From Erigeron canadensis (lineage: Eukaryota; Streptophyta; Magnoliopsida; Asterales; Asteraceae), in NCBI RefSeq assembly GCF_010389155.1, contig NC_057764.1, positions 5,828,001-5,892,000 on the forward strand: a stretch of 64,000 nucleotides of DNA, in the 5' to 3' direction. A program made the position numbers and the translations under genes. This document shows, in pieces, positions 61,603 to 64,000 of this stretch. The notes under the pieces were generated by a model. The model did not search any database. It had not been told where the DNA came from and saw only the letters and a program-made list of their open reading frames with translations. Within the stretch, counting starts at the first letter, position 1. Every line of letters starts with the position of its first letter.

Positions 61603-62311
61603 TAGGGGTGAGCAAAAACTGAACCGAAAACCGAAAAAAGCATAAAAACCGAACCGTAAAAACTGAAAATACCAACGGTTTTTGGTTTTGTTTTTCTAAA
61701 AACCGAAAGTTATGGCTCGGTTTTGGTTTCTAATGAAAAACCGAACCATAAAACCGAACCGAACCGAACCAAAAAATATATATTGTTTACTTTATTTTAT
61801 ATTTATACCATTTTATTACTAAATTTTGGGTAAATATATTTATATATTTGCATTTTCAAGTGTATACAATAATATCATTGATATGTTTTAGGTGAAAATA
61901 CACAAAAAGATCGATTTGGCTTAGTAATTGTATAATTAAATAACGCGTAAATAAATAGTTATATAATTTTTTTTTTGAAATAAGTACTATTTGAAATTTG
62001 TTCAACTTATTTTGATAGATCTGTTGTCATTGTTGTTGTGTTATTATTACTAATATTGTTTGGAAGACTTGTTGAAATTATGGTGTAATCATAGGATATA
62101 AACTTATAAACTTTTCAAGGTCAAATTGGTCCAAACGACAACTAGTTAAAAACCGACTAAAATCGAAAAACCGAACCAAAACCCAAACCGAAAAAACTGA
62201 AACCGAAAAAACCAAAATCCAATGGTTTTATATTTTCAAAAACCAAATTATAACAGTTCGGTTTTTGGTTTTAGTCAAAAATCAATCTAAACCGAACCAT
62301 ACTCATCTATA
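61603..62311. mobile_element. hAT-like element with AACCGAA subterminal repeats
   Basis: The left end, taggggtgagca, pairs imperfectly with the inverse of the right end (tatagatgagta). The flanks gctcctgc (61595-61602) and cctcctgc (62312-62319) form an 8-bp duplication with one mismatch. Both subterminal 150-bp regions contain many copies of AACCGAA or its inverse TTCGGTT; the centre is AT-rich. No transposase is encoded. Confidence 0.75.
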
Positions 62312-62319
62312 CCTCCTGC

Positions 62320-64000
62320 TCTTAGGTGCCACCATATAGACCCCATCATCACTTGTTTTGATATATTGATAAGGTATTCAATGCTAGGTTGAGTATAAGT
62401 GCGTAAAAAAAAAAAAACAAAAATCTCTTTGGGTCCTATATATGAATTTTAAGGTGCATGAAGTTTTATATTTGATTTTTAAATGATTTTGGGTCGTTGA
62501 CTCTGTCGTGACTGACAGAATGAGTTATCTAAGGCACCCCTTTATGCAGATTTTGTATATGAACTATGGAAGGAATTGAAATTGCGCAAACATATAGCCA
62601 TCAAAATAGTCGTTTACCATGTTGAAAGACAGTTGAGCAAGGTTTTACAGGATATTCATATCTCACCATTTCACGTATTTTAACAAAAAAAATCTATGAG
62701 AAAATTATTAATAATAATAATTAAAAACGTGTTATTATTTGGGCCACAATCACATCAACGTACTGTTGGGGTAAAATGATGTATATACACCTTCACATCA
62801 CTTACATATCATGAAGGATAATGGACACGAACTAGCTCAAAAGACAAACTTCATATCAAAAGCCTCAAAAGAGTCACTTAAGAGATATAGCTATTGATAT
62901 CAACATTTGGGATGAGTATTTGGGGCGAAAATGAAAGAGCACGTGGAGGATTTATTGTAATTTACTACTCTCTTTGTCTCAATTACATAGTCCAACTTTC
63001 TATTTGGTATATCCTATAATAATTTTCTGCTTTTAAATTATATGAATTAAAAATCATTTAAATAATAAATATCAATGCCAATTTTATTAAACTATGTAAT
63101 TTTTGTATGCAACAATAATTTTGAAACGAAAAACATACTAATAATAATTAAAAGCGTACTATTTGGGCCACAATGACATGTAAGGTATTGAAATCAAAAA
63201 GTTTGGTCAAATATTATATTCTTGCAATACAAAAGGCTATTATGAATGGTTTTTGTATATATTGTCAATGACAAAATGAAATATCCGAATTAAACGTGTA
63301 TTGAAATACAAATAATGAAAGTATCTTTAATTTGACCATTAATTAAGATAAATAATATAGTTACATCTATTTGATTGTTGAAAACATTTCCATTGGCAGT
63401 CACAAATTTTAAAAAAGTTAGATATTATCAAATTTTAAAAAAGTTAGATATTTATCTTATCATTGTGTTAATAGCCCAATAGTGAAAATCTCTTTACAAG
63501 AGCTTGAATTTGAAGAGACCTAAGTTGAAGACTTACAGTTAAAGTTTCCTCAAATATGTTGTTGTGTCTTTTGGCATATCATTAAAGGTTTTTTTCTCTT
63601 ATTATGTATTGGGTGAAAGGACTATCGGTTAAGACAACATAATCTAGATTTTTCATTATGATATTCGATCTGCATATTTGAAAAAGAAAAAGAAAAATTG
63701 ATGATTATCCAATTTTTAAATAAACTACCATAATATATTTGGATTGAACCTGATTTTGTTTTTCATGAGGTAGGATAAAGAATATAGTCACATTGATTTG
63801 AAGGTTGAAAGAGGAAAACTCGTATTTAAACATAAATCCTTAAATATTAGTGATATACTGATATATTTTTTTGAACAACGAAACTATCTATTTTTAAACT
63901 ATTTCAATGCAGTAATGGAGACTGCATTTTCATTTTGAAGTCGCCGAATAAGCATCATGCGTAAATTTAAACTATAAAATTAGATTACACACCTTTGTAG
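62320..64000. other. AT-rich intergenic with short duplications
   Basis: No gene is seen. The phrase taataataattaaaa-cgt, continuing to atttgggccacaat-acat, occurs at about 62,707 and again at about 63,139. A tandem pair of caaattttaaaaaagttaga lies at about 63,403-63,455. Confidence 0.45.

Overview
This window is plant nuclear DNA. It is AT-rich, its genes have many GT-AG introns, and its three intact host genes encode UPL3, MCM10 and a ROP GTPase, the last being a plant-only family. The dense DNA transposons, Helitrons, LINEs, a SINE and a nuclear copy of plastid ycf2 also fit a eudicot of moderate to large genome size. Asteraceae is possible from the style of the Mutator element and its GRF zinc-finger gene, but that is only an impression.

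Layout. 1-6437 is a graveyard of gene pieces: a PPR fragment, an aldehyde-oxidase pseudogene, a plastid ycf2 insertion and a poly(A)-polymerase/CCA-transferase fragment. It ends at a CACTA-type transposon terminus. 6440-12720 looks like a decayed LTR retrotransposon, probably Ty3/Gypsy, with a recognisable 3' LTR, interrupted by a long-TIR element (7095-7953) and a MITE. 12730-15780 holds Helitron tails, a tRNA-derived SINE and a LINE reverse-transcriptase relic.

16591-29048 (+) is a complete 17-exon HECT E3 ligase gene (UPL3 type, 1864 codons, reading frame closed across all exons). Two of its introns are swollen by transposons. 30823-34949 (+) is an 11-exon MCM10 gene (406 aa). 39989-43405 (+) is a 7-exon ROP/RAC GTPase gene (198 aa, CSIL prenylation box). 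The three genes lie in the same orientation and are separate transcription units; nothing suggests a shared pathway.

About 450 bp beyond the ROP stop codon lies a 4.55-kb Mutator-like element (43855-48407) with ~110-bp terminal inverted repeats. It carries two convergent genes: a transposase gene that has lost its DDE core, and a small intact gene for a GRF zinc-finger protein with a C-terminal membrane segment. This arrangement recalls mudrA/mudrB of maize MuDR, and it is the most interesting system here.

48430-64000 has no host gene that I can support. It contains a LINE 3' relic, a textbook non-autonomous Helitron with hairpin and CTAG end, hAT MITEs with 8-bp target duplications, a 1.35-kb long-TIR element with a perfect 10-bp target duplication, and several unexplained direct duplications.
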